From: Nitrospirota bacterium
Lineage (GTDB): Bacteria; Nitrospirota; Thermodesulfovibrionia; Thermodesulfovibrionales; SM23-35
Direction: 5' to 3'
Length of the DNA: 64,000 nucleotides
NCBI GenBank assembly: GCA_014859105.1
Contig: JACUUX010000006.1
Location: 35,210 to 99,209, forward strand
Notes under the pieces: generated by a model
Told to the model about the DNA's origin: nothing
What the model saw: the letters and a program-made list of their open reading frames with translations, nothing else
Database searches by the model: none
Translations under genes and position numbers: made by a program
Shown: positions 37,176 to 45,239 of the stretch, piece after piece
Layout of the letters: each line of letters begins with the position of its first letter
Position numbering within the stretch: the stretch's first letter is position 1

Positions 37176-38516
37176 ATGGACAATGCAGAGAGTAAAAAAT
37201 TGGTCACACAAATTTTTAATGCCTCTTTAGAATCTGTCGACCCTTATGAATCGGTAAAAAAATATGCCGATAAAATCTACATTGTTTATCAGGAGGGAAA
37301 ATACACCAGTCTTTATTTGATCGGTTTTGGAAAGGCAGCTTGCCCGATGGCAAAGGCTATAGAAGAAAATCTGCCGGACATAACCGATCCAGGAATCGTA
37401 ATCACCAAGTATGGACACAATATATTCCGGAAGTCAGAAGCCGGAGGTCAGAAGTCAGAAATAAAGATATACGAAGCGGGTCATCCTGTTCCTGATGAAA
37501 ATGGGCAAGGCGGTACAAAAGAAATAGTAAGCATGCTCAAACAATCTGACGAAAATACATTGGTACTCTGCCTTATTTCAGGTGGAGGCTCTGCCCTTCT
37601 TGTTGACCCCTATGATGGGATAACTCTTGATGAAAAGAAAAAAATCACGGATTTGCTTCTCAAGGCAGGAGCAGATATTTTTGAGTTGAATACAGTAAGA
37701 AAACATATCTCAAATGTGAAAGGTGGGAGGCTTGCAGAAATTGCCTGGCCGGCAAAAATAATGTCCTTAATCCTTTCTGATGTCATAGGAGACAGGCTTG
37801 ATATAATCGCATCCGGCCCCACATCTCCGGACAGCAGTACATTCAATGATGCATTAAGGGTTTTAGAAAAATATAAATTGACGGAGCAATCCCCGTCATC
37901 CGTTATGAAAGTCCTTTATGATGGTACGAATGGTCTGATTCCCGAGACGCCAAAAGAAGGAAATAAAATCTTTGAAAAGGTAGAAAACATAGTTATAGGA
38001 AGCAATAAAAAAGCATTGGAAGCTGCAAGGACAAAAGCAGAATCTCTTGGATTGAAAGCAGAGATAATATCAACAGAGATCACGGGTGAAGCAAGAGAAG
38101 TCGGGAAATGGCTTGCAAAAAAGGCACTTGCCGTAAAGAGCGAAGCGTCAGGCGTAAAGGGTGAGAGAAAATGTTTTATTTCAGGTGGAGAAACGACAGT
38201 AGCCGTTAAGGGTAATGGCATTGGTGGAAGAAATATGGAGCTTGCGCTGTCATTCGCAATGGAGATTGAGGGCATTGATGGTATTACACTTCTTTCCGCC
38301 GGAACAGACGGGACAGATGGACCAACAGATGCAGCCGGAGCCATAGTAAACGGAAATACTGTCCAAAAGGCAAGGGATAAAGGTCTCATGCCTGAAGAAT
38401 TCCTGTGGAATAACGATACTTATCATTTTTTCAAAGAAATAGACGAGCTTCTTGTTACAGGACCTACAGGTACAAACGTAATGGATATACAGCTGGTGAT
38501 AGTCGAGAGTCAATAG
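37176..38516 (+). CDS. Glycerate 2-kinase (MOFRL family)
   Basis: Phosphorylates D-glycerate with ATP to 2-phosphoglycerate in the cytosol. The protein has about 446 residues. GFGKAACPMAKAIEENLPD, EAGHPVPDENGQGGTKEI, CLISGGGSALLVDPYDGITLDEKKKITDLLLKAGADI, LSDVIGDRLDIIASGPTSPD and the C-terminal MOFRL part (ISGGETTVAVKG, GGRNMELALSFA, GTDGTDGPTDAAGA) are all present. Two stretches, FRKSEAGGQKSEIKIYE and AVKSEASGVKGERK, look derived from dispersed repeats. ATG at 37176 is chosen from the family N-terminus. TATAAT ends seven bases upstream, so the leader would be almost absent. The product may recycle glycerate from glucosylglycerate. Confidence 0.9.
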   Translation: MDNAESKKLVTQIFNASLESVDPYESVKKYADKIYIVYQEGKYTSLYLIGFGKAACPMAKAIEENLPDITDPGIVITKYGHNIFRKSEAGGQKSEIKIYEAGHPVPDENGQGGTKEIVSMLKQSDENTLVLCLISGGGSALLVDPYDGITLDEKKKITDLLLKAGADIFELNTVRKHISNVKGGRLAEIAWPAKIMSLILSDVIGDRLDIIASGPTSPDSSTFNDALRVLEKYKLTEQSPSSVMKVLYDGTNGLIPETPKEGNKIFEKVENIVIGSNKKALEAARTKAESLGLKAEIISTEITGEAREVGKWLAKKALAVKSEASGVKGERKCFISGGETTVAVKGNGIGGRNMELALSFAMEIEGIDGITLLSAGTDGTDGPTDAAGAIVNGNTVQKARDKGLMPEEFLWNNDTYHFFKEIDELLVTGPTGTNVMDIQLVIVESQ

Positions 38517-38518
38517 TC

Positions 38519-39403
38519 ATGAGTCAAGGGTCAACAAAAAACCTCATAATCTTTACAGACCTTGATGGAACACTTTTAGATTATTATACTTACTCCTTTG
38601 ATGCAGCACTGCCAGCTCTCAATTTGCTGAAAGAAAAAGGTATCCCGCTTATTATTTGTTCGAGCAAGACAAGAAAAGAGATTGAATATTACAGAAAGAA
38701 ACTTGAGAATCATCACCCATTCATATCAGAAAACGGAGGCGGGATATTTATACCAAAAGGCTATTTCAAGTCGGGTATGTATGATTCAGAATTAAAAGTT
38801 GAAGAAGAAAACATTTATTATCTGATCAGTCTTGGTGCAAGATATCCTGATTTAAGAAAAACTGTTGAGGAGTTACGTAAAGAGGGATTTGATCTAAGAG
38901 GGTTTGGAGATATGACACCCGGGGAACTTGCAGAACTTGCTAATATGAGCATTCATGAGGCAGAAATGGCAAAGGGAAGGGACTTTGATGAACCCTTTGT
39001 TTTCCACGGACCCGAAAAGGAAAATCAGAAATTGAATGATTCTATTAAGGCTAAGGGATTTAACTTTACACAGGGCAGATTTCACCACATTCTTGGGAAT
39101 AGTGACAAAGGAAAAGCGGTCTCTATCCTGATTGAATTATATAAAAAGAATTTTGATGGAGTCATAACTATTGCCATCGGTGACAATATAAATGACATCC
39201 CCATGCTTGAAAAAGCTGATTATCCTGTATTGGTTCAGAAACCTGATGAAAGTTATAACCATCATATAAAAATTCCCGGTCTTATTAAAGCAGATGGTGC
39301 TGGACCCGATGGATGGAACAGGGCTATTAATGGGCTTCTTGATAACCTTCTATTTCGGGGTTTTTATCAGCGTTCCGCCTCTCGGCATTATAGCAATCCC
39401 TGA
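38519..39403 (+). CDS. Mannosyl/glucosyl-3-phosphoglycerate phosphatase (HAD family)
   Basis: Dephosphorylates glucosyl- or mannosyl-3-phosphoglycerate to the free compatible solute. The 294 residues show HAD motif I IIFTDLDGTLLDYY near 10-23, motif II SSKTRKEI, the cap with FISENGGGIFIPKGYF, GRFHHILGNSDKGKAV and motif IV AIGDNINDIPMLEKAD, as in the MpgP/GpgP family. The ATG is two bases after the kinase stop, so the pair is an operon. Since gpgS is the synthase present, the glucosyl substrate is favoured. The first codons lie in a GAGTCAA-type short repeat. The C-terminal 18 codons overlap the convergent glgC gene. Confidence 0.87.
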   Translation: MSQGSTKNLIIFTDLDGTLLDYYTYSFDAALPALNLLKEKGIPLIICSSKTRKEIEYYRKKLENHHPFISENGGGIFIPKGYFKSGMYDSELKVEEENIYYLISLGARYPDLRKTVEELRKEGFDLRGFGDMTPGELAELANMSIHEAEMAKGRDFDEPFVFHGPEKENQKLNDSIKAKGFNFTQGRFHHILGNSDKGKAVSILIELYKKNFDGVITIAIGDNINDIPMLEKADYPVLVQKPDESYNHHIKIPGLIKADGAGPDGWNRAINGLLDNLLFRGFYQRSASRHYSNP

Positions 39404-40573
39404 AGAGTCTATATGGCACCTGAAACGATCCTTTTCAGGATCGAAGCCGATATCTTCGCCTTCGCCTATTACATTCAGCTTATCCACGATCACCTTTTTC
39501 AGTCTGCATCCCTTTTTAAGTATCACATGATCCATAACGATGGAGTCTTCTATAACTACATCATTCTCGATTGTTACATCGCTGCGAATCACGGAATTTC
39601 TTATCTTTGACTTATTAATAACGCAACCCTCGGCAATAATGCTGTTCCTTATATCACCTCTCAGTATCTTTGTAGCAGAAACTTCATAACCTGAGGGATG
39701 TATCGGCCATAGCTTATTGTCGATTTCGAACAAAGGCGACTCTCCCAGCATGTCCATATGTGCTTCAAAAAAGGCGGATATTGTTCCTACATCTCTCCAG
39801 TAACCCTCTTCTTCATGTGCCTTTGTCCCGGGAATGATATTGGTTGCAAAATCATAAGCGAATACTTTGCCTGTTTCAACAAGGCCGGGGATAACATGTG
39901 CTCCGAAGTCATGTTGTTTTTTCCTCTGTGCATTTGCGAGTGCATCCAACAGTATATCCTTGCTGAATATATAATTCCCCATGGAGACATAAGCACGGCC
40001 GGGATCGTCAGGCATGGAAACAGGTTTTTTTGGTTTTTCCTGAAAACCCGTGATTCTTCGATCGCTGTCGGTCATGATAACCCCGAACGAGGAAGCCAGT
40101 TCAACAGGAACCGGTCTTGCCGCAACAGTTACAAAGGCATCCTTTTCAATATGAAAGTCCATCATCTGGCGGATATCCATTCTATATATGTGGTCTGCAC
40201 CGAATATTATTACGAGCTTCGGATTGTGCTGCTGAATAAAGGAATAATTCTGGAACACAGCATCTGCTGTACCCTGAAACCATTCGGGACCTATGCGCAT
40301 CTGCGGGGGGACCACAGCAACAAAGTGATCTTTGATAACAGAAGATAAATTCCAGTTCAATCTAATATGTTCGATGAGTGACTGTGATTTATACTGTACA
40401 AGCAGATATATGGAATAAATATGAGAATTGATAAGATTACTGAGAACAAAATCTGCTATCCTGTATCTCCCGCCAAAAGGAACCGATGGCTTTGACCGGA
40501 ATGCAGTTAAAGGAAAAAGTCTTTCTCCCTTACCTCCGGCAAGTACAAATGCGAGCATCTTTGGATGCGGCAT
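39350..40573 (-). CDS. glgC: Glucose-1-phosphate adenylyltransferase
   Basis: Forms ADP-glucose from glucose-1-phosphate and ATP. The 407 residues start MPHPKMLAFVLAGGKGERLFPLTAFRSKPSVPFGG, the nucleotide-binding and activator-site signature. IFGADHIYRMD, the FGVIMTDSDRRITGFQEKP region and the C-terminal left-handed beta-helix (IRNSIIAEGCVINKSKIRNSVI) follow. ADP-glucose here may feed TreT, GpgS or a glycogen synthase that is not in this window. Its 3' end overlaps the phosphatase gene by 54 bp, tail to tail. Confidence 0.95.
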   Translation of the reverse strand: MPHPKMLAFVLAGGKGERLFPLTAFRSKPSVPFGGRYRIADFVLSNLINSHIYSIYLLVQYKSQSLIEHIRLNWNLSSVIKDHFVAVVPPQMRIGPEWFQGTADAVFQNYSFIQQHNPKLVIIFGADHIYRMDIRQMMDFHIEKDAFVTVAARPVPVELASSFGVIMTDSDRRITGFQEKPKKPVSMPDDPGRAYVSMGNYIFSKDILLDALANAQRKKQHDFGAHVIPGLVETGKVFAYDFATNIIPGTKAHEEEGYWRDVGTISAFFEAHMDMLGESPLFEIDNKLWPIHPSGYEVSATKILRGDIRNSIIAEGCVINKSKIRNSVIRSDVTIENDVVIEDSIVMDHVILKKGCRLKKVIVDKLNVIGEGEDIGFDPEKDRFRCHIDSSGIAIMPRGGTLIKTPK

Positions 40574-40608
40574 TCTACCCCCTTAAAATATTTGATGTGA
40601 TTATGACT

Positions 40609-40637
40609 ATTCTACGCAAAGATTTTTACTAATGCAA
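40609..40637 (-). promoter_or_regulatory. Sigma70-type promoter of glgC
   Basis: TTGCAT (40637-40632) and TAGAAT (40614-40609) with a 17-base spacer on the minus strand, about 35 bp upstream of the glgC start. Confidence 0.6.
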
Positions 40638-40724
40638 CAGGATGTACTTATTGTTTTTACATTTTGTCACCCTGAATCATATGCTGAACTTGTTTAGCCC
40701 AGTTAATTCATAAATTTTCTGTGG

Positions 40725-40840
40725 CAGACGTAGGATATAGTATTAGAGCGGATTTCAATTCTTTTGAAGAAAGAATTGCCTCGCAGGCTGCCGATACATC
40801 GGCAGTCGAGAATGAGCGAAAATACTATATCCTCCGTCGT
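40725..40840. repeat. MITE-like element family B, copy 2
   Basis: Ends GGATATAGTATT (40733) and AATACTATATCC (40821) are perfect inverses. Subterminal AGAGCGGATTT and GAGAATGAGCGAAAATA match copy 1 in the opposite orientation. Two internal hairpins are CAATTCTTTTGAAGAAAGAATTG and CTGCCGATACATCGGCAG. It fills the gap between malQ and the glgC promoter. Confidence 0.7.
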
Positions 40841-40850
40841 TAATATTTTG

Positions 40851-43076
40851 TTATATTATCTTTCCTAACATCCCGGAAAGGTCAATAAAACGTTTATCCA
40901 TCATCATCTCATCCAGAGTCAGCGGTGTCTTCTGCATCCAGTTCGGATATGAATCAACCGTTCCCGGCATATTCTGCTGGTCGATTGTGCCGAGTATGTC
41001 GTCAAGATATACGAGAAGCAATTTACATGGTGTCAGTGCTAAGTATTGATATATGGCAAGACATAGCTCCGGAGTCATCTCAGGAATAACATCCGCGTCT
41101 GAAATGTTATTATTGTGTAAAATGCCATGAGATCCGAGGGCAGATATAATGAGTTTCTTATCCCTTTCTCTCTCCTGAAATCTTGTCTTCCATATTGCTT
41201 CATCATAATATTGCCCCAGTTGTTTTTTTACCTCTAAATCACGACCTGACCAGTAGCCATAAATTGCAGGAAGATCATGGGTTGTTACAGCACATAATGC
41301 CATCTCCGGGTATTTTTCAGGTGGAAGAAATGAAGGGTCAGGGTAATTCCTCTCAAAATAAAAGAGCCTGTATGAAAGCATATTAAAACTCCTGAGTGAT
41401 TCCCTGACATTTTCACCTATTGTACCGAGGTCCTCGGCAATAACCATGGTCTGGTTACGATTACTCTCAAGGGCAATAATCCTCAGCAGTTCTTCAGATG
41501 GATAATTAACATATGCTCCATCGCCGGGAGACATGCCATGTGGTATCCAGAAGAGTCTGAATAAACCGAGGGCATGGTCTATCCTTAAAGCACCGCAGTA
41601 CTTCATGTTTTTCCGTATTGTCTGTATAAACAATTCATATCCTGACTCTTTTAACTTTTCAGGAATCATGGGAGGGAAGCCCCAGTTCTGCCCGCCGGGG
41701 CTGAAATCATCAGGTGGTGCTCCGACATCTGTATCCCCGGCTATTACGTTTTGATAACTCCATGCATCACTTCCACTCTTAACAGAGCCGATGGCGAGAT
41801 CATGGTAAACACCTAATTTCATCTCTCTTTTTTTAGCCTCTTCATCAATTTCCTTCTGCTGCCTGTCAATAAGCCATTGAATATACTGGTAGAATAGTAT
41901 TTGTTTTTTATTTTTCCTTTTAAAAACCCTGATGTTTTTACCTTCCATATCATGATATTCTTCAGGCCACTCTTTCCAGTTTTTTATCCCTCCATGTTTT
42001 GACGCCAGTGCCATGTAAATCGAGAAGTATTCAAGTGTCATACCCTCCCCGGATATGAAATTTCTGAAATCTCTTCCCCGGACAGTATTTCTCATATAGA
42101 ATTTCCTGTAAAAGACTTCAAAAGCTTCTTTTAATATTTTTTCTTTTAGTGAAGCTATTCTTTCGTAATCGACAAGGTCTGCCTTCCTGCATACATCCAG
42201 TTCTTTTTGCAGATTATCAGAACTTATAATCCCTGCATCTGTTAATTCTTTTATTTCGGGCAATTTTTCGATATCTATATAAATGAAATTTTTATGGAGC
42301 CTGCTTAAAGGCGAATACGGGCTGATACCGAAAGGTTTTGTGTTCGGGATGGCATGTACGGGGTTAATTCCCACAAAACCGCCCTTTAAATCAGCAATCC
42401 AGCTGATAATATTTTTAAGATCTGTGAAATCGCCGACTCCCCAGTTACGGTCTGAACGAATCGCATATAAGTTAATAGAAAGCCCCCATGTCCTGCCGTT
42501 CTGCAGCCCGGGGTGAATATAACACGTGTCTGGGGATATAATAACACGAGCCTTTTTACCTATTATGTTGCTCCCTCCCGGGAAAATGTTTTCCGGATGT
42601 CTGCATTCTACATTGATGTCATAATAACCAGGATCGCGGTATCCCCTGTCGGAGAGAGCTATCTTCACATATCTGATGCCGTCGATCAATTGTGTCCCTG
42701 AGATATTTATCTTATCTCCTTCGAGTGTAAATTTACTTTTCACATCATTTTCATCCGTAATAGACCAAACGATTGTAAGTTTACTTTCTTCCCCTTCCGG
42801 CAGGGATATATAGACTGGGATAAATATAGGCTGATCATTTTCTGAATGCACATATACAGGTTCGAGAAAATTATTCCAGGGCCGCCATTTTCTATCATTG
42901 ATTTCCCTTTCAATATCATCGATTGAATCGATATTAATCTTCATAGCCCTGAGAACAGCTTTTTTTGTTTCAACAGAAGTAATATTTTTTTTGCCAAAGA
43001 TATCCCAGTATTCCAGCACTATCCCGCAGAGTTCTGATAATTCATCAATCAATTCATCATAGTAATACACGTTCAT
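40851..43076 (-). CDS. malQ: 4-alpha-glucanotransferase (amylomaltase, GH77)
   Basis: Transfers maltodextrin segments between alpha-1,4-glucans and releases glucose. The 741 residues have an N-terminal extension of about 190 residues with a beta domain, as in the E. coli-type enzyme. The GH77 barrel follows with WGVGDFTDLKNIISW, the SPYSPLSRLHKNFIYIDIE stretch, ALRIDHALGLFRLFWIP (nucleophile Asp), MVIAEDLGTIGENVRESL (acid Glu) and TTHDLPAIYGYWSGRD. It would recycle short maltodextrins left by TreY/TreZ or taken up. GAGAGG lies before the start, and a family A MITE ends 20 bp upstream. Confidence 0.94.
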   Translation of the reverse strand: MNVYYYDELIDELSELCGIVLEYWDIFGKKNITSVETKKAVLRAMKINIDSIDDIEREINDRKWRPWNNFLEPVYVHSENDQPIFIPVYISLPEGEESKLTIVWSITDENDVKSKFTLEGDKINISGTQLIDGIRYVKIALSDRGYRDPGYYDINVECRHPENIFPGGSNIIGKKARVIISPDTCYIHPGLQNGRTWGLSINLYAIRSDRNWGVGDFTDLKNIISWIADLKGGFVGINPVHAIPNTKPFGISPYSPLSRLHKNFIYIDIEKLPEIKELTDAGIISSDNLQKELDVCRKADLVDYERIASLKEKILKEAFEVFYRKFYMRNTVRGRDFRNFISGEGMTLEYFSIYMALASKHGGIKNWKEWPEEYHDMEGKNIRVFKRKNKKQILFYQYIQWLIDRQQKEIDEEAKKREMKLGVYHDLAIGSVKSGSDAWSYQNVIAGDTDVGAPPDDFSPGGQNWGFPPMIPEKLKESGYELFIQTIRKNMKYCGALRIDHALGLFRLFWIPHGMSPGDGAYVNYPSEELLRIIALESNRNQTMVIAEDLGTIGENVRESLRSFNMLSYRLFYFERNYPDPSFLPPEKYPEMALCAVTTHDLPAIYGYWSGRDLEVKKQLGQYYDEAIWKTRFQERERDKKLIISALGSHGILHNNNISDADVIPEMTPELCLAIYQYLALTPCKLLLVYLDDILGTIDQQNMPGTVDSYPNWMQKTPLTLDEMMMDKRFIDLSGMLGKII

Positions 43077-43095
43077 TTTTTACCTCTCTTAAAAT

Positions 43096-43230
43096 TAAAT
43101 TGAGCGATTTATTATCTCATAATACCGCTCAGACAGGCGGGACGCCTGTCATACGTGGTTGAAGGCTTCCCTTGCAGGTAGGACAGCCGTCCCGGCTGTC
43201 CTTGATTTGTCAAAAGAATCGCTCAATTTA
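43096..43230. repeat. MITE-like element family A, copy 1 (135 bp)
   Basis: Terminal inverted repeats TAAATTGAGCGATT (43096-43109) and AATCGCTCAATTTA (43217-43230) are perfect. Two internal palindromes, GACAGGCGGGACGCCTGTC and GGACAGCCGTCCCGGCTGTCC, follow. Copy 2 at 46.05 kb has the same length and is in the opposite orientation. It holds no coding sequence. It accounts for most of the 310 bp gap 43077-43386; the rest includes a fragment of family C (AACGAACTCTGTTCCAATGG, about 43290). Confidence 0.8.
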
Positions 43231-43386
43231 GGTTAAAATTAATGTCTTTAGTATAACAGCAACAATATATAATACATAAATAATACATAACGAACTCTGT
43301 TCCAATGGCTGTCATTCTCCGGCAGCCTTCTATGTTTCTATGCATTTTTTCAGTTTAAAGAGTTAAAATTTTGGGTGAAAGGCAAA

Positions 43387-44286
43387 ATGGAATTAACATA
43401 TTCTGCTGCAACAAAAAAGCCGGGAAAAATATGGTTATTGAATTTTGCTGTTTCAATATTACTCCTGAACTATATTTTATCCGCTTCACCGGCTTCTGCT
43501 GAAATACCGGGTCGTATAATCTCCCTTGCTCCTAACATTACAGAGATACTTTTTGCAATCGGTCTTGACAATAGAATTGTTGGTGTAACAAATTTCTGTG
43601 ACTACCCTGAGGAAGCAAAAAGAAAACCTAAGGTTGGCGGGATGTCCACTCCCTCTTTAGAAGCAGTAGTCTCTTTAAAACCCTGTATTGTAGTTATGAC
43701 GACTGATGGTAATCCAAAGGAATTCGAGCAAAGACTTCGTTCTCTAAAAATAAAAACCTATATATTCAGGGCACGGACACTCACAGAACTCCCACAGGGT
43801 GTTAGAGATATGGGATTAGAACTCGGGGCAAAAGAAAAGGCAGATACACTTGCAAGAAAGATAGAGACAGCTATTAATAATCCCCCCACGCCCCCCTTTA
43901 CTAAAGGGGGGCGTGGGGGGATTACTGAGGCCTCTCAAAAAAAGAGGGTTTTATTCATAATATGGCCCGAACCATTGATAGTTGCAGGGCCCGGTACGGT
44001 TATAGATGATGCAATTTCAATCCTCGGATTAGAGAACGCAGCATATAGATCAAAAGTCTCATATCCGAAATATTCTATTGAAGAGATAATTCGTCAGTCT
44101 CCGGATATAATTTTTATCGGGAAGGGACATGAAAACATAAAAGAAGTCTCTAAAAGGCTACTGAAAAAAATAGCCACGGTTCCGGCAGTTAAAAAAGGAA
44201 ATGTATTTTATCTTAGTGACACCCTTTACAGACTTGGTCCGAGGGTTATTAATGGTATTGAGGAAATGGCCGGATGTCTAAAATAA
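43387..44286 (+). CDS. btuF: Periplasmic cobalamin/iron-complex binding protein (BtuF type)
   Basis: Binding component of a class II metal-chelate importer. The protein has about 299 residues: a signal peptide (LLNFAVSILLLNYILSASPASA) and the mature fold GRIISLAPNITEILFAIGLDNRIVGVTNFCDYPEEA, the usual opening of BtuF/FhuD-like proteins. VGGMSTPSLEAVVSLKPCIVV follows. NNPPTPPFTKGGRGGI in the linker helix region near residue 170 is a repeat-derived insertion (DNA 43,880-43,922). ATG at 43387 with AAAGG upstream is preferred over the GTG four codons earlier. No cobalamin riboswitch is seen, so haem or siderophore is an alternative ligand. Confidence 0.82.
   Translation: MELTYSAATKKPGKIWLLNFAVSILLLNYILSASPASAEIPGRIISLAPNITEILFAIGLDNRIVGVTNFCDYPEEAKRKPKVGGMSTPSLEAVVSLKPCIVVMTTDGNPKEFEQRLRSLKIKTYIFRARTLTELPQGVRDMGLELGAKEKADTLARKIETAINNPPTPPFTKGGRGGITEASQKKRVLFIIWPEPLIVAGPGTVIDDAISILGLENAAYRSKVSYPKYSIEEIIRQSPDIIFIGKGHENIKEVSKRLLKKIATVPAVKKGNVFYLSDTLYRLGPRVINGIEEMAGCLK
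43880..43922. repeat. In-frame CCCCCTTT palindrome inside btuF
   Basis: An almost perfect palindrome, CCCCCCACGCCCCCCTTTAC and its inverse, adds about 14 residues (PPTPPFTKGGRGG) without breaking the frame. Confidence 0.8.
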
Positions 44287-45239
44287 AATTTTTATTTTTA
44301 ATTTCTGTCCTGGTCATAACCTTTTCTGTTTCTTTGTTTTTAGGTCCGAGAATAATAAACCCTTTTGAATTAAACGGTACTGACAAGGAGATTTTGCTTA
44401 TGATAAGACTCCCGAGGGTAATTGTTGCTACGCTTATGGGTATGGCTCTCGGAGCCTCAGGAGCCGTGCTTCAGGGTATATTGCGAAATCCCCTCGCTGA
44501 CCCATATATCCTCGGAATCTCAAGCGGCTCGGCACTTGCAGCTACATTGGGACTTCTATCAGGTATGTATATGTTCAGCAATTTTAGCATACCCCTGACT
44601 GCCTTTATCGGTGCTTCTATTGTAAGCATTCTGGTTGGACTGTTCGGCTGGAAGAAGGGAGGACTCTGGCCCGGGAGATTACTCCTGGCAGGTATCGGTC
44701 TTAGTTTTCTCTTTTACGCAATACTCATGCTTATTATCAGCATTTCGGCAAATGAGGTTACAAGAAGGGCTTTGCTATGGATATTCGGCGACCTCTCGAT
44801 TGCGGAATGGTCATTAATTCCATATGGATTTCTATTCATACTTGCCGGTCTTTATATCTGCATCTCCAGAGCAAAGGCACTCAATGCTTTGATGCTCGGT
44901 GATGACTTTGCACACAGTCTCGGTTTTTCTGTGCACAGGGAAAGGTTATTGCTCTTCGCTTCTGTAGCAATCATGACCTCGGCATCTGTTTCTCTTGGTG
45001 GTACAATAGGCTTTATAGGACTTATTATCCCTCATATTGTAAGATTCCTCGCTGGTGCTGATAATAAAAAATTAATACCTTTATCAGCCCTCTGTGGAGG
45101 AGCATTTCTATGCATAGCAGACATGATCGGAAGGACAATCATGAGTCCGGCAGAAATACCTTCGGGAATAATAACTGCTATTATCGGTTCACCTTATTTC
45201 CTTTATCTTTTGAGAAAGAAAGATGTTCTCAGTACATAA
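44274..45239 (+). CDS. btuC: Cobalamin/iron-complex ABC permease (BtuC/FecCD type)
   Basis: A 321-residue inner-membrane subunit with about ten helices. RLPRVIVATLMGMALGASGAVLQGILRNPLADPYILGISSGSALAATLG is the FecCD signature, and GTIGFIGLIIPHIVRFLAGAD the ATPase-coupling region. The ATG overlaps the end of btuF by 13 bp, so the operon is tight. It forms a homodimeric channel. Confidence 0.92.
   Translation: MSKIKFLFLISVLVITFSVSLFLGPRIINPFELNGTDKEILLMIRLPRVIVATLMGMALGASGAVLQGILRNPLADPYILGISSGSALAATLGLLSGMYMFSNFSIPLTAFIGASIVSILVGLFGWKKGGLWPGRLLLAGIGLSFLFYAILMLIISISANEVTRRALLWIFGDLSIAEWSLIPYGFLFILAGLYICISRAKALNALMLGDDFAHSLGFSVHRERLLLFASVAIMTSASVSLGGTIGFIGLIIPHIVRFLAGADNKKLIPLSALCGGAFLCIADMIGRTIMSPAEIPSGIITAIIGSPYFLYLLRKKDVLST

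Noticed and set aside
43231..43386. Cobalamin riboswitch upstream of btuF
   Set aside because: No B12-box-like sequence is visible; the gap is filled by a MITE-like copy and a family C fragment.
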